Shown here piece by piece: positions 6,850-13,981 of a DNA stretch of 23,552 nt. Every line of letters starts with the position of its first letter. The first letter of the stretch is position 1. The translations under genes were made by a program, and so were the position numbers. Under the pieces are notes generated by a model. The model was not told the origin of the DNA and searched no databases. It saw nothing but the letters and a program-made list of their open reading frames with translations. The DNA comes from an uncultured Treponema sp. (lineage in GTDB: Bacteria > Spirochaetota > Spirochaetia > Treponematales > Treponemataceae), in NCBI GenBank assembly GCA_937877535.1, contig CALFJF010000015.1, positions 1 to 23,552 on the forward strand, in the 5' to 3' direction.

Positions 6850-7560
6850 ATGAAAAAGATTAGGGTAAATTGCCGTGTTACCGAACTCGACACGGTTTCT
6901 GATGTCCTTGTCCGCCTGTACAAGGCGGATTCTGGAGTTGCGGACGACGACTATTTGAAGGGCGTGATGAGCGAGGTCGGCGAGTATTCCGACAAAATCA
7001 CCTCGGCGATAAAGAGCGACAAGACGGCTTCCACGCTCGACACGGCGGACGCGCGGCGCGACGAGGTTATCCGCTCGCTCGGCACTTTGCTCAACGGCTA
7101 TGCGGTCATTCCCGTGGCGGACAAAAAGGCGGCGGCGGAGAAACTGCTCGCGACTTTCAACAAGTACAAGGGAATCACGGGCGAGAGCTACGCGAACGAG
7201 TCGTCGCTTGTGGAGAGCATGATTGAAGATTTTGCGGCGGATTCGCTCGCGGACTCAATCAAGGCACTGGAGGGCGTTTCGTCATACCTCGCGGACTTGC
7301 GCACGGCGCAGGACGACTTTAACAAGGCGAACGATGAGTACACGGCGGCGAGCGCGAGCAAGGGCGAATCGGCGACATCGCTCAAAAAGCCGCTCCTTGC
7401 CGCAATCAACGACAAGCTCGTGCCGTATTTGACGGCGATGAACCTTGCGAACAAGGCGGTCTACGGCGACTTCGCCACGAAAGCGGAGGCGGAGATTGAG
7501 AAGGTGAACGCGAGCGTGGCGAAGCGGACAAAGAGTTCTGCCACGGCGGAAGCGATGTAA
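6850..7560 (+). CDS. DUF6261-like helical protein of unknown function
   Basis: 236 residues, predicted almost wholly alpha-helical, with repeated Ala, Lys, Glu and Asp and no Cys-rich, membrane or nuclease motif. Layout and length resemble the DUF6261 proteins known from Bacteroidota and treponemes; this is recognition by overall appearance, not by a catalytic motif. The region of about 100-215 (KLLATFNKYKGITGES to LTAMNLANKAVYGDF) looks like long helical hairpins, and the C-terminal tail is low-complexity. The ATG at 6850 is chosen because GGAGG at 6837-6841 lies eight bases before it; an ATG at 6835 would overlap that site. It sits directly downstream of the iteron array under its own promoter. 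Binding to the array, or acting with it, is a hypothesis only. Confidence 0.72.
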   Translation: MKKIRVNCRVTELDTVSDVLVRLYKADSGVADDDYLKGVMSEVGEYSDKITSAIKSDKTASTLDTADARRDEVIRSLGTLLNGYAVIPVADKKAAAEKLLATFNKYKGITGESYANESSLVESMIEDFAADSLADSIKALEGVSSYLADLRTAQDDFNKANDEYTAASASKGESATSLKKPLLAAINDKLVPYLTAMNLANKAVYGDFATKAEAEIEKVNASVAKRTKSSATAEAM

Positions 7561-7585
7561 AATAACGATGAATACGGAGGATTCT

Positions 7586-8104
7586 ATGGATTTTTTGGAA
7601 CTGACGAAGGCACGGTTTTCGGTGAGGAAGTTTTCCGACAAGCCGCTTGAACAGGAGAAGCTCGACAGGATTTTGGAGGCTGGCAATGTCGCTCCCACGG
7701 CGGCGAACCTTCAGCCGCAAAAAATCTATGTGCTTCAAAGCAAGGACGCGCTCGAAAAAGTCCGCACCATTTGCCCTTGCACCTACGGCGCGAACACGGT
7801 CTTGCTTTTCGCCTACGATGAGAACGCAGACTGGAAGAACCCTAAGCAGGCAGGAATCCATTCGGGCGAACAGGATGTGAGCATTGTCGCCACGCACATC
7901 ATGCTTGCTGCGTGGGAAGCGGGAGTCGGCTCGTGCTGGGTAAATATGTTCGCGAACAGCGAGCTTGAAAAGGCGTTCGCCCTGCCCGCAAACGAGCGAG
8001 CGGTTCTGCTCATGCCGCTCGGCTACGCCGCAGACGATGCAAAGCCCGCCACCAAGTGGCACGGCGTTCAAAAGGCGATTGACCAGACTGTACGGTACAT
8101 CTAG
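7586..8104 (+). CDS. Nitroreductase family protein
   Basis: 172 residues, typical for a short FMN-dependent nitroreductase. The N-terminal RFSVRKFSDKPLEQEKLDRI gives the FMN-phosphate-binding Arg/Ser/Arg set, APTAANLQPQ is the second flavin contact, and AWEAGVGSCWVN with a late MPLGYAADD segment completes the family pattern. It reduces flavin-accessible substrates with NAD(P)H; the natural substrate is unknown. The ATG at 7586 follows GGAGG (7576-7580) and is preferred over the ATG at 7568. It lies 25 bp after the DUF6261-like gene, probably in the same transcript, and is the third redox enzyme embedded in this island. Confidence 0.87.
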   Translation: MDFLELTKARFSVRKFSDKPLEQEKLDRILEAGNVAPTAANLQPQKIYVLQSKDALEKVRTICPCTYGANTVLLFAYDENADWKNPKQAGIHSGEQDVSIVATHIMLAAWEAGVGSCWVNMFANSELEKAFALPANERAVLLMPLGYAADDAKPATKWHGVQKAIDQTVRYI

Positions 8105-8141
8105 GCAAGACAACGGGCGGAAGCGAGTGAGTAAGCAGGGA

Positions 8142-8189
8142 GCGACAGGCTCGGCTGTTGAGCAATGTCGAAACTCAACCACCGCAAAC
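8142..8189. repeat. Dispersed repeat copy 1 (GCGACAGGCTC ... ACTCAACCACCGC)
   Basis: Begins GCGACAGGCTC and ends ACTCAACCACCGCAAAC. An internal stem pairs GTTGAG (8157-8162) with CTCAAC (8174-8179). Both ends recur at 20925-20985, with different middle sequence, suggesting a dispersed palindromic repeat family. Confidence 0.5.
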
Positions 8190-8610
8190 GCCGTATCAGC
8201 GCGAACTGGTGGTCACCCTTGACATACTCGCTCCGATTCTCCTTATGATTGGAGTGAAGACAGACTCATCGTCCGCCGCCTCGCTACTAGGGAATTTTGA
8301 GATTGTGGCGACGACGCTGATTGCACTCATGCCAAAGCGGCGGATTGGCTCGCGACAGTGTCTTCGTCATGTAGATTTCGTCCGAATAGCTGCCGTCGGC
8401 AAGGCGGGCGGTTTGTGGACGGCATGCCCATTCCCGCCAAGGAGCAAGCGCCAGCGTTGTTGCACTTGTTTGGATTTTTGGTTCTACTGTTTTGCCGCTG
8501 TCCTGCTTTTCTTGCCCAAATCGGCTAAAAAAAGACGACATTCGCTCTTTCTTTACAAGGTATTAAAAACTCGAAATGAGCGGTAAATACTAGGAAAACC
8601 AGCTGAAACA

Positions 8611-8637
8611 TGATATACTGATAAAAAATTCGAGGAG
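8611..8637 (+). promoter_or_regulatory. Extended -10 promoter and ribosome site of the cytosine methyltransferase
   Basis: TGA-TATACT at 8611-8619 is an extended -10; the -35 (TAGGAA, 8591-8596) is weak. GAGGAG at 8632-8637 is the ribosome site. It sets the start at ATG 8645 rather than the GTG at 8639. Confidence 0.5.
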
Positions 8638-8644
8638 TGTGCAG

Positions 8645-9787
8645 ATGCAGTCTATTGAATTGTTTGCAGGTGGCGGAGGACTTGCGCTTGCGACGGCAAA
8701 ATCAGGATTCACGCATTCTTTTCTTGTGGAGTGGGACAAGGATTCCGCCACGACATTGGCGGAAAATTTCCAATCGCTTTCCCTGCAAAATGCGGTTTCC
8801 TCAATATACAACGGCGACATTCAGAATGTGGATTTTTCTGAATACGACGGCAAAATCGACTTGCTCTCAGGCGGGCCGCCCTGCCAGCCTTTTTCAATCG
8901 GGGGAAAGGCGCGGGGATTCAATGACAAGCGCGATATGTTCCCGCAGGCGGCGCGGGCATTGTCCGAAACAAGGCCGAAGGCCTTCATCTTTGAGAATGT
9001 TCGCGGGCTTCTCAGAAAGAATTTCTCGCGCTACTTCAACTACATCATCCTGCAGCTCACTTATCCAGAAATAATGAGGAAGCAAGACCAAAATTGGGAA
9101 GAGCATCTGTCCATCCTTGAGAGGCACCACACGGGCGGAACTCACACGGAAGGCTTGAAGTACAATGTGGTGTTCCGTCTTGTGAACGCGGCGGATTACG
9201 GAGTTCCGCAGAAGCGGGAGCGCGTGTTCATTGTGGGGTTTCGGAACGACATACAGGGAAACTGGAGTTTTCCCGAGGCGACGCACTCAAAGGAAGTGCT
9301 CGATTATGAAAAATACGGAACGGGCGAATATTGGGAGCGGCATTCCCTTAAAAGACAGTACGCAAAAAATTATGCGCCGCCGCTTTTTGGCAGAAGTCAG
9401 AAAAAGCCGTGGGTGACTGTGCGCGATGCCCTGTCTGATTTGCCGTCGCCACTCTCAAAAAATGGGGCAATACCCAATCATCTGTTCCAGCCGGGCGCAA
9501 AAATATATGCGGGGCACACAGGAAGCCTTCTTGACGAGCCGTCAAAGACAATCAAGGCGGGCGCACACGGCGTGCCCGGCGGGGAGAATATGCTTGTGCT
9601 TGACGACGGCACCGTGCGCTACTACACGGTACGGGAGGCCGCTCGAATACAGACTTTCCCCGATGACTACATCTTCCCCTGCTCGTGGACTGAAAGCATG
9701 CGGCAAATCGGCAACGCCGTGCCGGTGCGGTTGGGGAAAATCGTGGCCGACTCCGTGGCAAGGACGCTCAAAAATGAAGGAAAGTAA
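8645..9787 (+). CDS. C5-cytosine DNA methyltransferase, Eco29kI-type system
   Basis: 380 residues with the full set of C5-methyltransferase motifs in order: motif I LFAGGGG (6-12), catalytic Pro-Cys in GGPPCQPFS (Cys80), ENV in FENVRG (117-119), QKRERVFIVGFR, then a variable target-recognition region, TVREAARIQTFPDDY and QIGNAVPVRLG at the C-terminus. Length matches M.Eco29kI (about 382). The next gene, overlapping its 3' end by 14 bp, encodes an Eco29kI-type nuclease, so the predicted target is CCGCGG, by family inference. It has its own promoter and strong ribosome site, consistent with methylase being made ahead of the nuclease. No damage seen. Confidence 0.92.
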   Translation: MQSIELFAGGGGLALATAKSGFTHSFLVEWDKDSATTLAENFQSLSLQNAVSSIYNGDIQNVDFSEYDGKIDLLSGGPPCQPFSIGGKARGFNDKRDMFPQAARALSETRPKAFIFENVRGLLRKNFSRYFNYIILQLTYPEIMRKQDQNWEEHLSILERHHTGGTHTEGLKYNVVFRLVNAADYGVPQKRERVFIVGFRNDIQGNWSFPEATHSKEVLDYEKYGTGEYWERHSLKRQYAKNYAPPLFGRSQKKPWVTVRDALSDLPSPLSKNGAIPNHLFQPGAKIYAGHTGSLLDEPSKTIKAGAHGVPGGENMLVLDDGTVRYYTVREAARIQTFPDDYIFPCSWTESMRQIGNAVPVRLGKIVADSVARTLKNEGK

Positions 9788-10370
9788 GATTTTCAATCCG
9801 CTCGACAAGGAGAATCTTGGAAAGAGCGTGTCAGCCGCAATCCTTTCGCAGCCTGTCGTTTCCCTGCAAGACATGGCGGATTTTGTCGGGGCGGGCGTAT
9901 ATGCCATATATTACAAGGGCGATTTTTCCCTGTACGAGCCGATTTCCGAGGCGAACAAAACGGACTTTGTTCAGCCAATCTATGCGGGAAAAGCCGTGCC
10001 ACAGGGGGCGAGGAAAGGGAACGTCGTTTTGGATTCGCTTTCTGGAAACGACCTGTACAGGCGGTTGAACGACCACAAGAAGTCTATCATCGCCGCAAGC
10101 AACCTCAAAGTCGAAGACTTTTTCTGCCGCTTTCTGATTGTCGATGACATTTGGATTCCGCTCGGCGAGTCCGTCCTGATTCAGCAGACAAAGCCTTTGT
10201 GGAACAATGTGGTTGACGGCTTCGGAAACCACGACCCTGGAAGCGGTCGCGGAAAGCAGCAACGCTCTCCGTGGGATATGCTGCATCCGGGCAGGGCTTG
10301 GGCAGAAAAACTCGCACCAGTGAAGCCCGTTGAGGAAATCGAGAAGAACATAGCGGATTTCTTCAACTGA
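9774..10370 (+). CDS. GIY-YIG type II restriction endonuclease, Eco29kI family
   Basis: 198 residues; R.Eco29kI is 214. The GIY-YIG core appears as GAGVYAIYYKG (Tyr43) and QPIYAGKA (Tyr70). Spacing of the putative active-site residues mirrors R.Eco29kI: Tyr43-Tyr70 (27 apart), Arg97-x3-His101 in YRRLNDHKKS, and Glu132 twelve residues before Asn144 in PLWNNVVDG. The family block DGFGNHDPG...QRSPWDMLHPGRAWAEKL is also present. The ATG at 9774 overlaps the methyltransferase by 14 bp in another frame, with AAGG-like sequence only, so translation is probably coupled and low. Predicted cleavage within CCGCGG is inferred from the family. It appears intact. Confidence 0.92.
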   Translation: MKESKIFNPLDKENLGKSVSAAILSQPVVSLQDMADFVGAGVYAIYYKGDFSLYEPISEANKTDFVQPIYAGKAVPQGARKGNVVLDSLSGNDLYRRLNDHKKSIIAASNLKVEDFFCRFLIVDDIWIPLGESVLIQQTKPLWNNVVDGFGNHDPGSGRGKQQRSPWDMLHPGRAWAEKLAPVKPVEEIEKNIADFFN

Positions 10371-10674
10371 AGATTGCTTTACCCTACGCACTTCGGCACT
10401 GTGCGATGTTTGCCCACGGCAAACTCGTTGCCAATTCGGGGCGGCGGCGTAAAAGTCGCCACTGTTGCTTCCGCTCGCCATTGCAGGGCAGTCTCGGCAG
10501 CACGGAAGCTGCTCGCACTTTTTTGTAACTTTCAGGCGGCTCTTGATTTTTCTTCGTTTTTCGTGTTCAATAAGACCACCTACTGCAAACGACACATGTT
10601 TTGAAACCGCATCCCGCGGCGTTCATGTAAATCTGATTACGCGACATTAGGAATTCAACTTTGGAGGATTTCTT
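10371..10674. other. 304-bp gap without a gene; small hairpins
   Basis: No supportable coding region. TTTGCC (10409-10414) pairs with GGCAAA (10418-10423) around CAC. One CCGCGG site lies at 10614-10619, the presumed target of the adjacent system. The ribosome site TTGGAGG of the next gene is at the right end. I see no clear terminator or promoter. Confidence 0.5.
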
Positions 10675-11229
10675 ATGCCAAGAAATCAGTTTGAGCGCAT
10701 GGTCTTTGCCTTTATCACCGTGGTGATTACCGTCCATGCCTATGTTTTTTACAGCGTCTATGTCGTGAATGGCGACGCGCTCCGCACGGTTGCGGGAACG
10801 ACGAGCGTTCTTTCTGCCGTGCGTGAAATCGGTGGAATCTATATGTTCGGTCGCGTGATGCCGGTCTGGTCGGTCGTCCTCGTGGAATTCTGCTTTGCCT
10901 ACACGATGGAGTGCGCCTACGGAAGCCCACTTTCGTTCCGTCTCGCCTCAAAGAACTTTGACCCGCGCACGACCCACCCCGTCCTGTTCGAGACTTCGAT
11001 TATCTGCGCCACGGTTGGACTCATGGTCCCCGCGATGAGTTTGATAGCAACTTTTCTTTACTATCCGTACAACAATGGCTTTCAGATTCACACGGTTTTG
11101 GTTCAGTGGCTCCGGCTGATGTGCTACAACTTTCCGTTCGCGTTCTTCACGCAGTTGTTTTTTATTCAGCCGTTCGTGCGCACGGTATTTAAGTTTTTGT
11201 TTGCAAGAAATCAGAAAGCGGGCGAGTGA
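10675..11229 (+). CDS. DUF2798-like integral membrane protein
   Basis: 184 residues with four hydrophobic segments, roughly 8-30, 60-80, 105-130 and 145-168, each of membrane-spanning length. The opening PRNQFERMVFAFITVVITVHAYV and the later MVPAMSLIATFLYY and LMCYNFPFAFFTQLFFIQPFVRTVF resemble DUF2798 proteins, a small membrane family without known function. The start is supported by TTGGAGG eight bases upstream. Its stop codon abuts, with no base between, the stop of the convergent exported-protein gene. No regulatory feature is visible. Confidence 0.7.
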   Translation: MPRNQFERMVFAFITVVITVHAYVFYSVYVVNGDALRTVAGTTSVLSAVREIGGIYMFGRVMPVWSVVLVEFCFAYTMECAYGSPLSFRLASKNFDPRTTHPVLFETSIICATVGLMVPAMSLIATFLYYPYNNGFQIHTVLVQWLRLMCYNFPFAFFTQLFFIQPFVRTVFKFLFARNQKAGE

Positions 11230-11976
11230 TTATCTTTGGACGATTTCTTTTGATTCTGCTTCGACTTCGCTTGCTGGCTCGTTGCGTTCTGGGGAATCTG
11301 ATTTTTCTTCTTCTTTGGGCGGTTTTTGGAAAGGCACTTTTTCGAGCGTTCCCGAAACGCTCAAAATTCCTTTTTTGAAAGCGAATTTCAAAATGCCTGA
11401 AAACACGTGCGAAATCGACTCGTCCGCTTTTTCATTTTCAAACGGAATCGAATCGAACAAAATCTGTCCTGTGGGCGACACGTATTCGTCTTTTACCGAA
11501 AAAACGCCGTCTTTTCCGTCCGCAATCTGTGATACAAAAAAATCGTTCCAAACGTTCGCTCTGCCTTTTTCGTCTGTAATTATTTTGTATGCGTTTTTTC
11601 TGTGAGCAAAAAAAATCTCGATTTTGCCGTTTTGCTCGTTCAAAAAAAACGAATCTTCTTTTAGAAATCGAAAATCGCTTGTTGAAAAAAGAAGCAGCGA
11701 CAAAAGAGAGTCGGGAAACGCGGTTTTTGAGTCGATTTTTTGCATTTCTCGAAGATTTTTGACTGCTCGAAAAGTACTCGCGCCAGAAATCGCATCAAAT
11801 TCAAATCGAAATTTTTGAGTTTGATTTTTTTCGTCTTTTTTTTGCGTTTTTGTGATTTCAAGTCGATTTTTTTCGTCAAAAATGCGAGTATTGAGGCGCA
11901 TGTTGATTTTTATTTTGTCAGCGCACACAAAAGAAAAACTCGTCAAAAAAATGAAAGCGAAAATCGTTTTTTTCAT
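11230..11976 (-). CDS. Putative exported protein, not recognised
   Basis: 248 residues from the ATG at 11976. The N-terminus MKKTIFAFIFLTSFSFVCAD is a good signal peptide, with likely cleavage after VCA; a lipoprotein reading at the Cys is less likely. The mature part is rich in Lys, Phe and Glu, probably beta-rich, and ends in a low-complexity acidic tail (about 215-248). I do not recognise a family. An ATG nine codons upstream (12003) is possible, but it would break the signal peptide. No ribosome site is evident. The gene is strikingly AT-rich with TTT/AAA-dominated codons, unlike asnS, from which it diverges by about 100 bp. Confidence 0.65.
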   Translation of the reverse strand: MKKTIFAFIFLTSFSFVCADKIKINMRLNTRIFDEKNRLEITKTQKKDEKNQTQKFRFEFDAISGASTFRAVKNLREMQKIDSKTAFPDSLLSLLLFSTSDFRFLKEDSFFLNEQNGKIEIFFAHRKNAYKIITDEKGRANVWNDFFVSQIADGKDGVFSVKDEYVSPTGQILFDSIPFENEKADESISHVFSGILKFAFKKGILSVSGTLEKVPFQKPPKEEEKSDSPERNEPASEVEAESKEIVQR

Positions 11977-12075
11977 AAAAAAATGATAGCAAAAAGTGCG
12001 CATTTCGTCGCTTTTATTTTGCGCTTTTTCGCCCCCTCCCCCAAAAACAAAAAATTTGCTAAAATCTCATTCATT

Positions 12076-13524
12076 ATGAAGACTGAACTTATAAAAGACA
12101 TCCTCACGTCGAACCCGGACGGACGCTCCGTCACCGTCTGCGGCTGGGTCCGCACCATGCGCGGCTCGAAGAACCTCGTGTTCATACAGGTGAACGACGG
12201 CTCGTGCTTCGCGTCGCTGCAGCTCACGTTCGACAGGACGAACCCGGCGAACCCCGCGAACGCGGAGCACGTTGAGAAGGCCCTTGCCGACGTCTCCACG
12301 GGGGCTTCCGTGAGGGCAATCGGAAGGCTCGTCTCCTCCCCCGCGTCGGGGCAGAGCGTGGAGGTGGGGCTTGAGTCGCTCGTCGTCCTCGGAAAATGCC
12401 CGTCAGACTACCCGATTCAAAAGAAGGCCGCCACGATGGAGTTCCTGCGCGAGAACGCGCACCTTCGCGCTCGCACCAACACGTTCGGGGCGGTGTTCCG
12501 CATGAGGAGCCAGATGGCGTTCGCGCTGCACTCGTTCTTCCAGGAGCGCGGCTTCTTCTACATAAACACGCCCGAAATCACCTGCTCCGACTGCGAGGGC
12601 GCGGGCGAGATGTTCCAAATCACAACGCTCTCGCTCGAAAAGCTCGCCGAACTTGCCGTCGAAAAGGGCGCGGCGGGCATGAAGAAGGAGGACGCATCGA
12701 AGCTCGTGAACTACTCCAAGGACTTCTTCGGAAAGCAGGCCTCGCTCACCGTGTCGGGGCAGCTTGAGGCGGAGACGCTCGCCACCGCGCTCGGCCGCGT
12801 GTACACGTTCGGGCCGACGTTCCGCGCGGAGAACTCGAACACCACGCGCCACCTCGCCGAGTTCTGGATGTGCGAGCCCGAGATGGCGTTCTTCGACCTT
12901 GAGGACGACATGGACATCCAGGAGGAGTTCATCAAGTACCTCTTGAACTGGGCGTTGACCAAATGCGCCGCCGACATGGAGTTCTTCAACAAGCGGATTC
13001 AGCCGGGCGTAATCGACACGATTCGGCACGTCGTCGAGACGCCGTTCAAGCGGATTTCGTACACCGAGGCGGTCTCGGAGCTTGAGAAGCACTCGGACGA
13101 GTTCGAGTTCAAGCCCTACTGGGGCTGCGACCTTGCCACCGAGCACGAGCGGTACCTGACCGAAAAAATCTACAAGTGCCCCGTGATGGTCTACAACTAC
13201 CCCAAGGAAATCAAGGCGTTCTACATGAAGCTCAACGACGACGGAAAGACCGTGAAGGCGGTGGACGTTTTGGTTCCGGGCCTTGGCGAAATCATCGGCG
13301 GAAGTGAGCGCGAGGAGAGCTACGAAAAGCTCTTGGGCAGAATCAAGGAGCTTGGGCTGAGGCAGGAGGACTACGGCTGGTACTTGGATTTGCGCAAGTT
13401 CGGCACCGTTCCGCACTCAGGATTCGGGCTCGGCTTCGAGCGGCTTCTTTTGTACGTCACGGGGATGCAGAACATCCGCGACGTGATTCCGTACCCGCGC
13501 GCTCCGAAGCTGGCGGATTTTTAG
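12076..13524 (+). CDS. asnS: Asparaginyl-tRNA synthetase
   Basis: 482 residues, near the 466 typical of bacterial AsnRS. An N-terminal OB-fold anticodon-binding domain (about 1-115, containing VTVCGWVRTMRGSKNLVFIQVNDGS) is followed by a class II catalytic domain: motif 2 FRAENSNTTRHLAEFWMCEPEM (from Phe249) and motif 3 GFGLGFERLLLY (449-460, Arg456), then MQNIRDVIPYPRAPK. The last segment and the absence of an AspRS insertion domain separate it from AspRS. It charges tRNA-Asn with asparagine in the cytosol. The ATG is ten bases from an extended -10 (TGC-TAAAAT, 12057-12065), so the leader is only a few bases and no ribosome site is seen. Codon use is strongly GC-ended, as expected for a highly expressed gene. 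Confidence 0.95.
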   Translation: MKTELIKDILTSNPDGRSVTVCGWVRTMRGSKNLVFIQVNDGSCFASLQLTFDRTNPANPANAEHVEKALADVSTGASVRAIGRLVSSPASGQSVEVGLESLVVLGKCPSDYPIQKKAATMEFLRENAHLRARTNTFGAVFRMRSQMAFALHSFFQERGFFYINTPEITCSDCEGAGEMFQITTLSLEKLAELAVEKGAAGMKKEDASKLVNYSKDFFGKQASLTVSGQLEAETLATALGRVYTFGPTFRAENSNTTRHLAEFWMCEPEMAFFDLEDDMDIQEEFIKYLLNWALTKCAADMEFFNKRIQPGVIDTIRHVVETPFKRISYTEAVSELEKHSDEFEFKPYWGCDLATEHERYLTEKIYKCPVMVYNYPKEIKAFYMKLNDDGKTVKAVDVLVPGLGEIIGGSEREESYEKLLGRIKELGLRQEDYGWYLDLRKFGTVPHSGFGLGFERLLLYVTGMQNIRDVIPYPRAPKLADF

Positions 13525-13580
13525 CCTGCCAATTTCAACACGTCGTCGGACTTTTAGTCGGTAAAAATCGCTGATTACCT

Positions 13581-13666
13581 TTTGTCATTTTGAAAGTCGT
13601 CGCGAAGAATCTCATTTTTAATTGAAAACAAGATTCTTCGGGTTTTGATTCTTCAGAATGGCAAAA
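13581..13666. repeat. REP-like palindromic element (GTCAT...)
   Basis: The ends TTTTGTCATTTTGAA and TTCAGAATGGCAAAA are inverted copies with 13 of 15 positions matching. Inner arms AAGAATCT (13605-13612) and AGATTCTT (13631-13638) pair exactly. A related element lies inside the ABC transporter gene at 18259-18323. Probably a dispersed non-autonomous repeat. Confidence 0.6.
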
Positions 13667-13709
13667 GGGTAGCGGTACAAGACTGTCTTTCTTAAAAAAG
13701 AGGAAAAAT

Positions 13710-13961
13710 ATGAACGAAGTTTCTGCTTATCAAAGCGAAGAATCACAAAAAAATAGACTTGCCGCCTTTCTTCTTTGTCTTTTTCTTGGAACGATTGGAA
13801 TCCACCGATTCTACGTTGGAAAAATCGGCACGGGAATATTGATGATTTGCCTTTGTTGGACGGGCATTTCAACGATTTGGGCAATCATCGACTTGATTTT
13901 CATATTGTGCGGTTTATTCAAAGATGCTTTTGGCAAAAAAGTGCTTAACTGGCAAATATAA
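13710..13961 (+). CDS. TM2-domain membrane protein
   Basis: 83 residues. After a short polar N-terminus, NRLAAFLLCLFLGTIGIHRFYVGKIGTGILM and a second hydrophobic helix ending FILCGLFKD form the TM2 domain: two membrane helices joined by a short polar turn with the conserved GxxGxHRFYxG. Biological role in bacteria is unclear. The start follows AAGAGGAAAA. It lies between asnS and the YihY-family gene, and the REP-like element occupies its upstream region. Codon use is intermediate. Confidence 0.85.
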   Translation: MNEVSAYQSEESQKNRLAAFLLCLFLGTIGIHRFYVGKIGTGILMICLCWTGISTIWAIIDLIFILCGLFKDAFGKKVLNWQI

Positions 13962-13981
13962 AAGCGGATTTTTCAAAAATC

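Larger units (their letters stand above)
8105..8644. other. 540-bp stretch without a supportable gene
   Basis: Frames here (8158-8586 plus, 8287-8541 minus) lack ribosome sites and recognisable domains. The minus-strand frame ends in a basic segment, NPPLWHECNQRRRHNLKIP, that could be a decayed gene remnant, but I cannot identify it. A dispersed repeat lies at 8142-8189 and the promoter of the cytosine methyltransferase at the right end. The rest is unexplained. Confidence 0.55.

Noticed and set aside
6513..6863. A 116-codon protein (and antisense frames at 6531-6722, 6544-6831) across the iteron array
   Set aside because: The repeated KY-MVYF-like peptides come from the DNA dyad itself; the 40-41 bp period shifts frame every unit, several frames are open at once, and no ribosome site is present.
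8158..8586. A 142-codon protein in the gap before the cytosine methyltransferase
   Set aside because: It starts inside a dispersed repeat, has no ribosome site or domain, and has mixed composition.
9426..9773. Extended N-terminus for the Eco29kI-type nuclease
   Set aside because: The extra 116 codons lie inside the methyltransferase gene in another frame and match nothing; the family starts near the ATG at 9774.
11740..12075. 112-codon extension of asparaginyl-tRNA synthetase
   Set aside because: It runs antisense to the exported-protein gene, and the AsnRS family begins at the 12076 ATG.
12403..13416. Leftward 337-codon frame opposite asnS
   Set aside because: Shadow of GC-ended codons; highly biased composition and no start signal.
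13525..13580. Rho-independent terminator after asnS
   Set aside because: The GGAC/GTCGG stem is weak and lacks a clear T tract.
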